Origin: a virus
DNA: 38,686 bases
Reading direction: 5' to 3' (one strand)
Virus record (IMG/VR): IMGVR_UViG_3300030329_000334
Span: 1-38,686 of that record
This document shows, one piece after another, positions 11,091 to 19,335 of the stretch (position 1 is its first letter; the number at the start of each line of letters is the position of its first letter). Both the position numbers and the translations under genes were made by a program. Below the pieces are notes generated by a model. That model saw nothing but the letters and a program-made list of their open reading frames with translations, was not told where the DNA came from and did not search any database.

Positions 11091-11735
11091 TTATTTAGGA
11101 ATACCTAGAATAGGTCTTTTGTCGTATAGATTTTCTTTGCCGTACTTACCTTCAACATAATTATAATGTAAAAAAACTTGACCACAAAGTTTTCCTTTAA
11201 ATGGTTCTCTCCAATGTTCTAAATCACAACCAGAATAGATTAACATATCCCCTGGTTTTAAATCTATTTTTATTCCTTTAGGTGCATTAGGTTTCATAAT
11301 ATTTTTATACTCATCAATAACATTATCGCTTCCTGTCGGGTCTAAATAGATAGACCAAGGATCACCGCCAAGATTAAGTGTAGTAGATATTTCACATGAA
11401 GGTCTGTCTTTATGTCTACATAAAACATTACCTGTTCTATATAATCTTGTATAGGCATAAGTAGGAATAAGATTTAATCCTGTTTTTTTTTGCATGACAG
11501 GCATAGTTTTAATTAATAATGTTTCCATTAAACGATCTGCATATTTAGCATAAGAATTAGGAACTTGTCGGTCTGTAAAATTTCCAATTAAAGGATTTGC
11601 AGTATGAGTTTTGTTGTTTTGTAGCATCCAATAGTCTGCTTCAGCAGAGATTTGCAAGTAAGTAAAAGCTAAATCAGCTATATCTTTTGATATTGCTTTA
11701 CGAATTATTTGGTATTTATTTTTTTTAAAACTCAT
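11091..11735 (-). CDS. 2OG-Fe(II) dioxygenase
   Basis: A 214-residue 2-oxoglutarate/Fe(II)-dependent dioxygenase. The iron motif is CRHKDRPSCEISTTLNLGGD, with H108 and D110 in the HxD position, and the distal His is in SGCDLEHWREPFKG (H174), with R176 next to it and a C-terminal strand CGQVFLHYNYV. It matches prolyl-4-hydroxylase/AlkB-like jelly-roll enzymes. It is last of four such genes in a row. Likely substrate is unknown; nucleic acid or virion protein hydroxylation are both possible. Confidence 0.75.
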   Translation of the reverse strand: MSFKKNKYQIIRKAISKDIADLAFTYLQISAEADYWMLQNNKTHTANPLIGNFTDRQVPNSYAKYADRLMETLLIKTMPVMQKKTGLNLIPTYAYTRLYRTGNVLCRHKDRPSCEISTTLNLGGDPWSIYLDPTGSDNVIDEYKNIMKPNAPKGIKIDLKPGDMLIYSGCDLEHWREPFKGKLCGQVFLHYNYVEGKYGKENLYDKRPILGIPK

Positions 11736-12331
11736 GTTTGTATAAAATTATAAGATACAGATACTCTCCAGCTTTTTTCACCTTTATCTGTATTCATATT
11801 AATATCTACACCATGAGGCAGCCATGAAGGAAAGAATATCATACGACCTTCAATAGCATCGTAAGCTGTAACTCTCCATAATTGTTTTGGTAAATTATCT
11901 AATCGTCTAGGCATATAAATATTAGGTCCTGGTCTAGGATCTTCAAAAAATATCTTACCGCTATCTTTAGGTACTTTAATATAATACACACCTGACCATA
12001 ATGAGTTTGGGTGAGTGTGGGTTTTGTTGTAACTATAACTAGGATTAATATTACACCACATATTACCTAGTCCCAGCTTAGGTTGAATACCATAATCTTT
12101 ATTACATTCTTCAGCCATCTTAAATAATTCTGATGTTAAAGGATTGTATTCTTTTTTTTCATTCATGTTTGTTGGACTATGCCAACCAAAACCAGAATTT
12201 GTTTTTGTTTCACCTTTAGGATTTTTTTTATACCAAGCCTTTATATGTTTAAATAAATATTTATTTATTTTTTTAGCATCAGGTAAATCTTTCCAATAGA
12301 TAGGAGTAGGAAATAATACTTCTCGATTCAT
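11732..12331 (-). CDS. 2OG-Fe(II) dioxygenase (2OG-FeII_Oxy_5-like)
   Basis: A 199-residue enzyme. The strand KTHTHPNSLWSGVYYIKVPK carries the HxH-type iron motif (H105 and H107), then GKIFFEDPRPGP, a distal His in FFPSWLPHGVDINM (H173), and R189 in SWRVSVSYNF, the pattern I recall for the TIGR02466/2OG-FeII_Oxy_5 family. It starts MNREVLFPTPIYW, also typical. It overlaps both adjacent oxygenase genes by four bases. Confidence 0.75.
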   Translation of the reverse strand: MNREVLFPTPIYWKDLPDAKKINKYLFKHIKAWYKKNPKGETKTNSGFGWHSPTNMNEKKEYNPLTSELFKMAEECNKDYGIQPKLGLGNMWCNINPSYSYNKTHTHPNSLWSGVYYIKVPKDSGKIFFEDPRPGPNIYMPRRLDNLPKQLWRVTAYDAIEGRMIFFPSWLPHGVDINMNTDKGEKSWRVSVSYNFIQT

Positions 12332-12915
12332 TTAAAAGGTGGACCACCAAACCACATAACAAGAGATCGTCTTATTCCTTTTTTAACTGGAGCTACTCTA
12401 TGTCTCATAAAAGATGCAAAGAATATAGCTTGTCCTTGTTGTAATTTTATTACATCTTGTTTACCTGTATCAGAAAATAATAAATCACCGCCTGAAAATT
12501 CAGAAGGATCAGATAATAAACAAGTCATAGATATTTTTCTAATAGGATGTTCACCATTAGCACCAAAAGGATTTAAGTCCATGTGCCAATCATAAAAACC
12601 ACCTTTAGGATATTCTGTAAACTGTGCGGGTTCTGTAATTTTAACACCATCAAACATAAAGTGATTTAAATTAACTTTGGATATTTGTTGTTCAATAACT
12701 TTATACATCTGTGGTAATTTTTGAAATGGAATCCAACTAATTGTAGTAACTCTTTTTTTAGTATCATGCTTACCTTTTTTTCCTCCACCTACTCTAGCTT
12801 GTTCAGGTTTACAAGAATGACCAGCATTAATAATATCTCTACATTGTTCTGGACTAAATAAAGGTCCTGTTGTAGTAGCAACATAAGACTGCCATGGTGG
12901 CATATAAGTTATCAT
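12328..12915 (-). CDS. 2OG-Fe(II) dioxygenase (PKHD-hydroxylase-like)
   Basis: A 195-residue enzyme. YPKGGFYDWHMDLNP holds H111 and D113; RKISMTCLLSDPSEFSGGD is the characteristic strand; the distal histidine is in FMRHRVAPVKKGIRRSLVMW (H172), with R182 expected to bind 2-oxoglutarate. This matches the Fe(II)-dependent PKHD-type hydroxylases (YbiX-like). N-terminus (SYVATTTGPLFSPEQCRDII) also fits the group. It overlaps neighbours by four bases, so it is in the same transcript as the other oxygenases. Confidence 0.75.
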   Translation of the reverse strand: MITYMPPWQSYVATTTGPLFSPEQCRDIINAGHSCKPEQARVGGGKKGKHDTKKRVTTISWIPFQKLPQMYKVIEQQISKVNLNHFMFDGVKITEPAQFTEYPKGGFYDWHMDLNPFGANGEHPIRKISMTCLLSDPSEFSGGDLLFSDTGKQDVIKLQQGQAIFFASFMRHRVAPVKKGIRRSLVMWFGGPPFK

Positions 12916-13574
12916 TCGTTTTGTCCTCCTGCCGATCTACTTGCTACTGGGTTATAATCTACATCTACATTACAAACTAAAGTTCTTCTTTTTTCTTTTG
13001 TAGAATTAAAAGGATAAACACAATGTCTCATGTCATAAGGAAAAACATAGAAGTCTCCAATCTTCATGTTTGGAGAATAATCTGTTTTAGCAAACTGACC
13101 TGCAGCAGCACCTATAATTTGTAATCGTCCATTCATAGGTTTGTCTTGTGCTGAATATTCCATACCTGTTTCTTTTGGTAATTTTAAACACATTACAGAA
13201 GATAAGCCTGTAAAAATTTTACCTTGATGAATATGTACTGGATTATATTCGTTGGCTTTCATTTCATTAACCCATATAGAATTTATTGATCTATGGTTTT
13301 CACCAACTTTATTCCATGTAAGATAATGATTAAATATAGAATCAAACCATTGTAGAATATCTTGAGGTAAAAAAGAATGTTGGTGCATTTTATTACTGTT
13401 AGGACCAGAATAAAATAAAGACACTTCATCTTCTATTTTACCTACAAGTTGTTTGTTTGCTTTAGGTAATTCCTTTTTTCTTTTTTCGTATATATCGTTA
13501 AGAGCAACAAATACCTCTAAGGGTACTTGGTATTTTAAAACTGTTTGACCAAGATAAACAAAGTCGAACTTCAT
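12912..13574 (-). CDS. 2OG-Fe(II) dioxygenase-like protein
   Basis: A 220-residue protein. NEMKANEYNPVHIHQGKIFT has H114 and H116 as iron ligands in an HxH-type motif; GDFYVFPYDMRHCVYPF provides the distal H184; and the basic KRRTLVCNVDV following gives the 2-oxoglutarate Arg. The double-stranded beta-helix layout is shared with the next gene. It is the first of the four oxygenases and overlaps the second by four bases, with a one-base gap from the coiled-coil gene upstream. Confidence 0.7.
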   Translation of the reverse strand: MKFDFVYLGQTVLKYQVPLEVFVALNDIYEKRKKELPKANKQLVGKIEDEVSLFYSGPNSNKMHQHSFLPQDILQWFDSIFNHYLTWNKVGENHRSINSIWVNEMKANEYNPVHIHQGKIFTGLSSVMCLKLPKETGMEYSAQDKPMNGRLQIIGAAAGQFAKTDYSPNMKIGDFYVFPYDMRHCVYPFNSTKEKRRTLVCNVDVDYNPVASRSAGGQNE

Positions 13575-13575
13575 A

Positions 13576-14244
13576 TTATTTTTTTAGTTTTTTATTTTCT
13601 TTACCTTTAGGTAGTAACTCGCCATCTTTTATAACTCTATTTAATGTATCAAGTTGTCCTAATACATTAAAAACTTCAGGTTGAGATGAACCTGGTGTTA
13701 GTGTTGCTTTTTGATGTTGTAATCTTAACATATAAGATTTAGCTTGGTGGGTATTAACATCTTCTTTATCAAATTTACCATCGTCAAATTCTTTTTTAAG
13801 TTTAGACCATGTTGCTACTTCTCTCATTCTATGTTTAGCAACTAACTCCATACTTGCTTTACCATAAATCTTTTCTTCTAATTCTATTTGTAATAATTGT
13901 TTTTCTAATTTATTTTTTTCTTTACTTATCTTATCTCTTATCTTTTCAATCTCTACATCATTCTTTCTAGCATCAAAAGATAAGTGCATTAAATTTTCAA
14001 AGTGAGTATTCTGTTCTCTTACACATTGCCAATACTTTGCAGCTTTAGTTGGATATTTATTATCTGATAATACAGAAAATCTCATTTCTGTTTCTGTACG
14101 AAACATTTGTTTTTTTTTCCAAGTATCTTTAAGTTCAGGAATTAAACTTTTAAATTGTTTAACATCCTCTTCATCCAAAATACCTGTTAAGTATTTAGAT
14201 TGAGTTTTAGCTAATGTTTGTATGTTGCGTTTTTCTTTTGACAT
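13576..14244 (-). CDS. coiled-coil protein, possible small terminase/head-linked role unknown (222 aa)
   Basis: A 222-residue charged, mainly helical protein starting MSKEKRNIQTLAKTQSKYLT. Residues 95-135 form a strong coiled coil (VEIEKIRDKISKEKNKLEKQ, LLQIELEEKIYG), and the C-terminus is Lys-rich (KGKENKKLKK). I do not recognise it. It heads the oxygenase block and has its own promoter candidate at 14257-14284, which suggests it is expressed with the oxygenases. A scaffold or chaperone role is conceivable, but nothing in the sequence decides it. No ribosome site lies before the start. Confidence 0.6.
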   Translation of the reverse strand: MSKEKRNIQTLAKTQSKYLTGILDEEDVKQFKSLIPELKDTWKKKQMFRTETEMRFSVLSDNKYPTKAAKYWQCVREQNTHFENLMHLSFDARKNDVEIEKIRDKISKEKNKLEKQLLQIELEEKIYGKASMELVAKHRMREVATWSKLKKEFDDGKFDKEDVNTHQAKSYMLRLQHQKATLTPGSSQPEVFNVLGQLDTLNRVIKDGELLPKGKENKKLKK

Positions 14245-14256
14245 AAAGTCATAACC

Positions 14257-14294
14257 AATCTACTTATTTATAGATTAAGGTCAAGTCTTAATCT
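14257..14294 (-). promoter_or_regulatory. promoter candidate plus terminator-like hairpin before the oxygenase block
   Basis: On the minus strand, TTGACC (14279-14284 plus coordinates), a 16-base spacer and TAGATT (14257-14262) make a plausible promoter whose start would be close to the ATG at 14244. A perfect 8-base stem AGATTAAG/CTTAATCT (14272-14279/14287-14294, 7-base loop) overlaps the Kelch-gene stop; no long T-run follows it. Read-through and new initiation at this junction are both possible. Confidence 0.35.
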
Positions 14295-16099
14295 GTGTCA
14301 AATGTCTTAGTTGTGAATGGTACAGTCCACTCTTCTGTTGCATTAGAAACACTACCAGTATTACCACTAAATGCTAGTCCTGAAACAGATGAACCTGATC
14401 CTCTAATATTGGTTCTTGCTGTTCCTAAATCAGCCACCTCTGTCCAGCTTGAACCATTAAATGATTCTGTAATTGCAAGGTTACCACCTGGAGTGCCTCC
14501 TCCAAAAGCTAACCCAGAAGTAGTGTTGCCACTACCGCCTGGAAATTGCCTTCCTGTGTTTAAATTTCCAACTTCTGTCCAACTTGATCCATTCCAAATT
14601 TCAGTTTCATTATGGGTATCGTCTCCTCCAAAAAATATAGCAGATGAATTACTTGGTCCCGCTCCTGCTCCACCTTGCCTTTGTGTATTTACATTGCTAA
14701 CTTCAGACCAACTTGATCCATTCCATGTTTCTGTGTTAGCAGTAAGACTGCCGTCACTACCAGAAAATAAAAGAGCACTGCCTTGAACCCCAGACGAGCC
14801 TCCATAATATCTACCTTCATTTAAATCTCCAACTTCTGTCCACGATGACCCATTCCAAGATTCTGTTACAGCTGTAGACCCTGGATTTCCTCCAAATACA
14901 AGTGATGATGTATTATCTGCACCAGCTGATGAACTTCCATATCTATCTGTGTTTAATTCAGTTACTTCTGTCCACGAGCTTCCATTATAATTTTCTACTT
15001 GTGCAACTGCAGCTGTTGTATAACCTGATATACAGTTGGATGAAGTTTGAGTTCCAGACCCTGATGTTAATCTTCTAGCGGTATTTAAACTTCCTCCAGT
15101 AGACCAAGCACCTGTTCCTTGTGCAGCATAACCTTTTAAAACACTGTCAACACCTGTTGCAGTTTTAACCCAAACTTGTCCAGTTTGTACTGCGGGTGCG
15201 GATGGGAAAGCAAATTCTTCTGTAACAGCAACATTTGTAGTTGTATAACCACCTGTTGCAAACATAGTATCAGGCGAACTTTGTGGAGAAGCTCCCATTT
15301 TTGATCTTGCAGTAGATAAATCAGCTACTTCAGTCCACGAAGTTCCATTCCAATGTTCAGTAACGCTTTTAGTTCCTGGTTGTCCACCAAAAACATATCC
15401 TTCAGTAGAAGTTCCAGAATGAGAACTATAAAATCTTTGTGTATTTAATTCAGCTATTTCAGTCCATGCACTACCATTCCATGATTCAACTGAAGCACTA
15501 TAATAAGGTGCTGATGCTAAACCACCTCCAGCTAAAATAGCAGCAGTAGAACTACCAAGTCCACCACCTAATCCTGTTCTAGCTGTATTTAAATCTCCAA
15601 CTTCAGTCCAAGAAGAACCATTATAAGATTCATTAACAGCTTGATCGCTACTTCCATCAGTACCACCAAAAGCGATTGCTGCAGTCTGTGTTCCTGCTGC
15701 ACCAAGTTGATCTCGTCTAGTATTTAAATCTCCAGATTCTGTCCAGTTTGTACCATCATATTCTTCAGCTTTTATTTCTTTGTTAGGAGAACCTGATTCT
15801 AATCTTCCAGCAACAGCTAAACCAGCTGTTTGCGTTCCTGTTCCAGCAAGTAACCATCTTGCTGTATTAAGATTGTTTCCCTCTGTCCAAGATGTTCCAT
15901 CATATTCTTCTGAAAGATTATAAGCAGGTGGATCACCTCCACCACCAAATACTAATCCTGCTGTAGTTGTTCCAGCACCACCCATAGATTGTCTAGCTTG
16001 ATTAATATTACCACCGCTAGTCCATGCTCCTGCATAAGCAAGTGGATCAGTATCTGTAACTTTTATTGTGTAACCTTTTATATCTTTATATTCAGCCAT
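14288..16099 (-). CDS. tail fibre/receptor-binding protein, two six-repeat Kelch-like propellers (603 aa)
   Basis: A 603-residue protein built from Kelch-like repeats of roughly 45-50 residues, each with NGSSWTEVGDLNTAR-type core and a GG-rich loop (LVFGGN...). I count twelve repeats in two blocks of six, each block starting with GAW(S/T)(S/T)GG and ending in TEEF or TEEW, which looks like two closed six-bladed beta-propellers joined near residue 305 (GQVWVKTATGVDSVLKGYAA). The first 14 residues (MAEYKDIKGYTIKV) are shared with the two related genes and probably attach the protein to the virion. Likely the receptor-binding or glycan-binding spike. Strong codon-level internal repetition is evident. 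Confidence 0.7.
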   Translation of the reverse strand: MAEYKDIKGYTIKVTDTDPLAYAGAWTSGGNINQARQSMGGAGTTTAGLVFGGGGDPPAYNLSEEYDGTSWTEGNNLNTARWLLAGTGTQTAGLAVAGRLESGSPNKEIKAEEYDGTNWTESGDLNTRRDQLGAAGTQTAAIAFGGTDGSSDQAVNESYNGSSWTEVGDLNTARTGLGGGLGSSTAAILAGGGLASAPYYSASVESWNGSAWTEIAELNTQRFYSSHSGTSTEGYVFGGQPGTKSVTEHWNGTSWTEVADLSTARSKMGASPQSSPDTMFATGGYTTTNVAVTEEFAFPSAPAVQTGQVWVKTATGVDSVLKGYAAQGTGAWSTGGSLNTARRLTSGSGTQTSSNCISGYTTAAVAQVENYNGSSWTEVTELNTDRYGSSSAGADNTSSLVFGGNPGSTAVTESWNGSSWTEVGDLNEGRYYGGSSGVQGSALLFSGSDGSLTANTETWNGSSWSEVSNVNTQRQGGAGAGPSNSSAIFFGGDDTHNETEIWNGSSWTEVGNLNTGRQFPGGSGNTTSGLAFGGGTPGGNLAITESFNGSSWTEVADLGTARTNIRGSGSSVSGLAFSGNTGSVSNATEEWTVPFTTKTFDTD

Positions 16100-16100
16100 G

Positions 16101-17978
16101 TTAATCCGTTATTGTTAAATTACTTAATGAAGAAGGTATAGTCCATTCTTCTGTTGCTGCTGGTTGTGTAGGAGCAGAAGCAATACCACCACATACTAAT
16201 CCATTTGCATACGCACCTATAGAAGTACCATTATAATTTGCTGTAGATAAATCTGCTACTTCTGTCCATGCCGAACCATTCCATGCTTCTGTAATAGTAT
16301 AATAAGTTGATCCAGCTCTACCACCTACAAATAAATGTAATGGAGTGCTAGTACCTATACACATTCCACCTTGTCTTTCTGTATTTACATTAGATATTTC
16401 AGTCCAGGATGATCCATCCCATGTTTCTGCATCATTAGTATTTCCAGAACCAGGATGACCTCCAACTCCCATTGCGTCTGTTGAAGTGCCTGAACCTCCA
16501 ATTTGAGTTCTTGACATATTTAAATCAGATACTTCAGTCCAAGAAGAACCATTCCAGCTTTCTGTATTTGCTGTTGTTCCCCCGCCTGATACTTCTCCAC
16601 CAAAAGTAATAGCTGCTGTGTTGGTTGCTCCACATCCACCTGCTTGCGCTCTTGCAGTATTAACATCACTAACTTCTGTCCAAGAACTTGAATCCCAAGA
16701 CTCTACATTTGCCATACCTGATGCTTGACCAGCAAGAATCCCTGAAACAGATAAAGCTCCTGATGGTGTTCCTGCTCCTGTATTATATCCTCTTGATGTA
16801 TTAATTTCTGTAATTTCTGTCCATGATGAACCATTATATTGTTCAACTGCAGTATAAGATGCACCAGGAGAATATTTATTTCCACCAGCTAACATTGCAG
16901 TAGTTTGTGAAGAACCTATAGCAGCATTTTGTGATCTAGCTTGATTTAAATTTCCTCCAGAGGACCATGCACCTGTACCTTGTTGAGTTAATGTAACTTT
17001 CATGTCGCCTGTATCACTACGATAATAAACTTGTCCTTCTGTTTTTATTGAATCTGTTATTGTTGCTGCTGTAAATTCTTCTGTTGCTGTTCCTCCAGGA
17101 CCGCTTGAACCACCAGCGATAGCTAATGCTTGAGTAGCTGTGCCTGCACCATTAACTTCTCGCCTTGCTGTTGATACATCATTAATTTCAGTCCAAGAAG
17201 AACCATTCCAATATTCTACTAAGGCACTAAGTGTAGGACCACTATTAGTTGTTCCTGCAATTACCAATGCAGCAGTAGAGTTTGCTGCTGCAGCTGCATT
17301 ATATCCTCGAGAAGTATTTATGTTTGTGGTTTCTGTCCAACTAGAACCATTCCAAGTTTCTACAGTTGCAGATGGGTTTGCTGCTCCATCTGTTACTCCA
17401 CCTGCTCTTATAGCATCTGTCTGAGTTCCACCTCCTGAAGTTCCATATATTGCTGCATTTAAATCACCAACCTCTGTCCAACTTGATCCATCCCATGTTT
17501 CTGTTAAAGCATATGGTGTAGAAGAAGGAGAACCTTCTCCGCCAAATATTAAAGCTGAAGTGTTTGAAATTCCTGCTGAACCACCTTCTCTTCTTGCTTG
17601 GTTTATCTCGCTAACTTCAGTCCAAGAAGAGCCATTCCAACTTTCGCAATTAGTTACCCATGTAGTAGTATATCCTCCAGCTGCTATTGCAGATGTTTGT
17701 GTTCCATTTCCAAATATATCAAATCTTCCTGTATTTAAATCAGCAACTTCTGTCCAAGCTGTTCCATTATACTGTTCTGTATTTGCACTGCCTCCTGGAT
17801 ATACTCCCCCAGCTATTTGTCCTGCACTATTCGTGCCTGTTTGAGCAGTAGCATCAAACATTCTTGCAGTATTGCAAGCTGCACCACTAGACCAAGCACC
17901 ATTAGCTATACCTGATCCTAAAGGATCAGATGTCCTATTTTTAATAGCTTGTCCTTTTATAGCTTTAAATTCTGCCAT
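16101..17978 (-). CDS. tail fibre/receptor-binding protein, two six-repeat Kelch-like propellers (625 aa)
   Basis: A 625-residue paralogue of the 14288-16099 protein, with the same start style (MAEFKAIKGQAIKNRTSDPL) and the same two blocks of six repeats. The linker is TEGQVYYRSDTGDMKVTLTQ at about residue 315, and each block ends with TEEF or TEEW. The repeats vary in the loops (GGEGSPSSTP and so on), the likely sites of receptor contact, while the SSWTEV core is constant. It lies one base from its neighbour and is in the same operon. Beta-propeller fold is inferred from repeat count, not seen directly. Confidence 0.7.
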   Translation of the reverse strand: MAEFKAIKGQAIKNRTSDPLGSGIANGAWSSGAACNTARMFDATAQTGTNSAGQIAGGVYPGGSANTEQYNGTAWTEVADLNTGRFDIFGNGTQTSAIAAGGYTTTWVTNCESWNGSSWTEVSEINQARREGGSAGISNTSALIFGGEGSPSSTPYALTETWDGSSWTEVGDLNAAIYGTSGGGTQTDAIRAGGVTDGAANPSATVETWNGSSWTETTNINTSRGYNAAAAANSTAALVIAGTTNSGPTLSALVEYWNGSSWTEINDVSTARREVNGAGTATQALAIAGGSSGPGGTATEEFTAATITDSIKTEGQVYYRSDTGDMKVTLTQQGTGAWSSGGNLNQARSQNAAIGSSQTTAMLAGGNKYSPGASYTAVEQYNGSSWTEITEINTSRGYNTGAGTPSGALSVSGILAGQASGMANVESWDSSSWTEVSDVNTARAQAGGCGATNTAAITFGGEVSGGGTTANTESWNGSSWTEVSDLNMSRTQIGGSGTSTDAMGVGGHPGSGNTNDAETWDGSSWTEISNVNTERQGGMCIGTSTPLHLFVGGRAGSTYYTITEAWNGSAWTEVADLSTANYNGTSIGAYANGLVCGGIASAPTQPAATEEWTIPSSLSNLTITD

Positions 17979-17988
17979 GAGGATTTTA

Positions 17989-18288
17989 CTATGGTAATGT
18001 TATATCTGTTGGTCTTGAGTATCTAGCTTTGTATTCATCAGATTTTGCATCATAAGCGGCTTGTGCTGCTGTTACTTCTGCATCAACAATAGCTTGAGCT
18101 TCAGCTTTAGTTTTTTCAACACCAGCTACTCTACCTATCCATCTACCACCATATACATTATCTTCAGTAACCCAAACATCACCAGGGAAGCCTTCAATAT
18201 GAAACATTTTTCTATCTTCATGACGAATAAATGGATCACCATTGGCTTTCTTTCCCCAATTTGCTTTAACACTGTATTTGTATGCCAT
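17989..18288 (-). CDS. small fibre-associated protein (99 aa)
   Basis: A 99-residue protein MAYKYSVKANWGKKANGDPF, with a compact N-terminal part (MFHIEGFPGDVWVTEDNVYG, RWIGRVAGVEK) and a long C-terminal helix (KAEAQAIVDAEVTAAQAAYD). Its place between two fibre genes suggests an attachment, trimerisation or chaperone function, by position only. AGGAGG is just upstream of its start. I recall short proteins like this in related marine phages but no characterised function. Confidence 0.6.
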   Translation of the reverse strand: MAYKYSVKANWGKKANGDPFIRHEDRKMFHIEGFPGDVWVTEDNVYGGRWIGRVAGVEKTKAEAQAIVDAEVTAAQAAYDAKSDEYKARYSRPTDITLP

Positions 18289-18321
18289 AGTTTCCTCCTT
18301 TTTTGTTGTTATAAATCATTT

Positions 18322-19329
18322 TTAACTCGTTGTAACTGTTTTAATTGAATGAGAAAGTGTCCATTCTTCTGTAGTTGCTACTCCTGGATCACCTGCTGGT
18401 GTTTGACCACCTACAGACATAGCTTGTGTATTTGTACCTGCTGCAGTTCCTATATTTCCATTAACTGCAGTTGCTAAATCAGCAACTTCCGTCCAACTAC
18501 TTCCGTTCCATGATTCTGTTTTTGTGCTTTTTGAAGGTTCATTTCCACCAAATAATAAAGCAGATGTACTTGTTGCTCCTGTACTTCCTCCATGTGATCT
18601 TCCTGTATTAATTTCAGTTGTTTCAGTCCAACTACTGCCATTCCAAGATTCAACTACATTTAAATAATTAGGTGGATTAAAACCACCAAAAGCTAAAGCT
18701 GCGGTTGAAGTTCCAGCACCACCAGCTCTCATTCTTACTGTGTTTAAATCTCCTACTTCAGTCCAACTACTACCATTCCAACTTTCTGTTTCTCCTTTTC
18801 TTGATGCTGGAGAACCTGCTTCTCCACCAAAAGTTAATGCTGCTGTGCTAGTGCCAGTTCCTTGATTACCTTCTCTAGCTAAATTTAAATCTCCTACCTC
18901 TGTCCAGCTACTGCCATCCCATTGTTCATTTGCTGCACTTTTTGGTGGTATTGATCCGCCAAAAGCAAGAGCTGCTGTGTTAGTTGCTCCACATCCACCT
19001 GCCGCCATTCTAGCTGTATTTAAATTTGCTAATTCAGTCCAAGATGATCCATTATAAGATTCTGTTTCATTGGCAGCAGCAGAATCATTTTTATATCCAC
19101 CAAATACAAGACCAGCAGTTTGTGTACCTCCACCACTAGACATCATACCTAATCTTCCTTGATTTAAATTTCCACCTGAACTCCAAGCTCCAGTTCCTGG
19201 ACCTAAAAATTCATATTGACCATTCGATGAATTATAATAAAGTTCACCTGCCACTTGTGGGTAAGTTGTAGGCATTGAACTTGATCTAACTTTAACAGTA
19301 GTACCTTTGATTTCTTTATATGTTGCCAT
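18322..19329 (-). CDS. tail fibre/receptor-binding protein, one six-repeat Kelch-like propeller (335 aa)
   Basis: A 335-residue single-propeller relative of the two larger Kelch-like proteins. It starts MATYKEIKGTTVKVRSSSMP, has a short module (GELYYNSSNGQYEFLGPG) and six repeats beginning at GAWSSGGNLNQGR and ending with TEEWTLSH. The N-terminal module also appears as the linker of the larger proteins, so the larger ones look like duplicated fusions of this unit. Loops vary (KSAANEQWDG, PSKSTKTESWNG). Expected on the tail fibre as receptor-binding tip. Confidence 0.7.
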   Translation of the reverse strand: MATYKEIKGTTVKVRSSSMPTTYPQVAGELYYNSSNGQYEFLGPGTGAWSSGGNLNQGRLGMMSSGGGTQTAGLVFGGYKNDSAAANETESYNGSSWTELANLNTARMAAGGCGATNTAALAFGGSIPPKSAANEQWDGSSWTEVGDLNLAREGNQGTGTSTAALTFGGEAGSPASRKGETESWNGSSWTEVGDLNTVRMRAGGAGTSTAALAFGGFNPPNYLNVVESWNGSSWTETTEINTGRSHGGSTGATSTSALLFGGNEPSKSTKTESWNGSSWTEVADLATAVNGNIGTAAGTNTQAMSVGGQTPAGDPGVATTEEWTLSHSIKTVTTS

Positions 19330-19335
19330 TTATCA

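Noticed and set aside
14295-14786. plus-strand open frame opposite the first Kelch-like gene
   Set aside because: It arises from low-stop complementary codons in a repetitive gene; no ribosome site, no protein-like composition, similar shadows lie at 17140-17424 and 17560-17844.
16703-16885. minus-strand frame within the second Kelch-like gene
   Set aside because: A shadow of repeat codons in another frame, without a start signal.
14288-19329. CRISPR-like regular repetition at about 140-150 base intervals
   Set aside because: The repeats are in-frame protein repeats (Kelch-like) with degenerate sequence and coding constraint, not identical short direct repeats with spacers.
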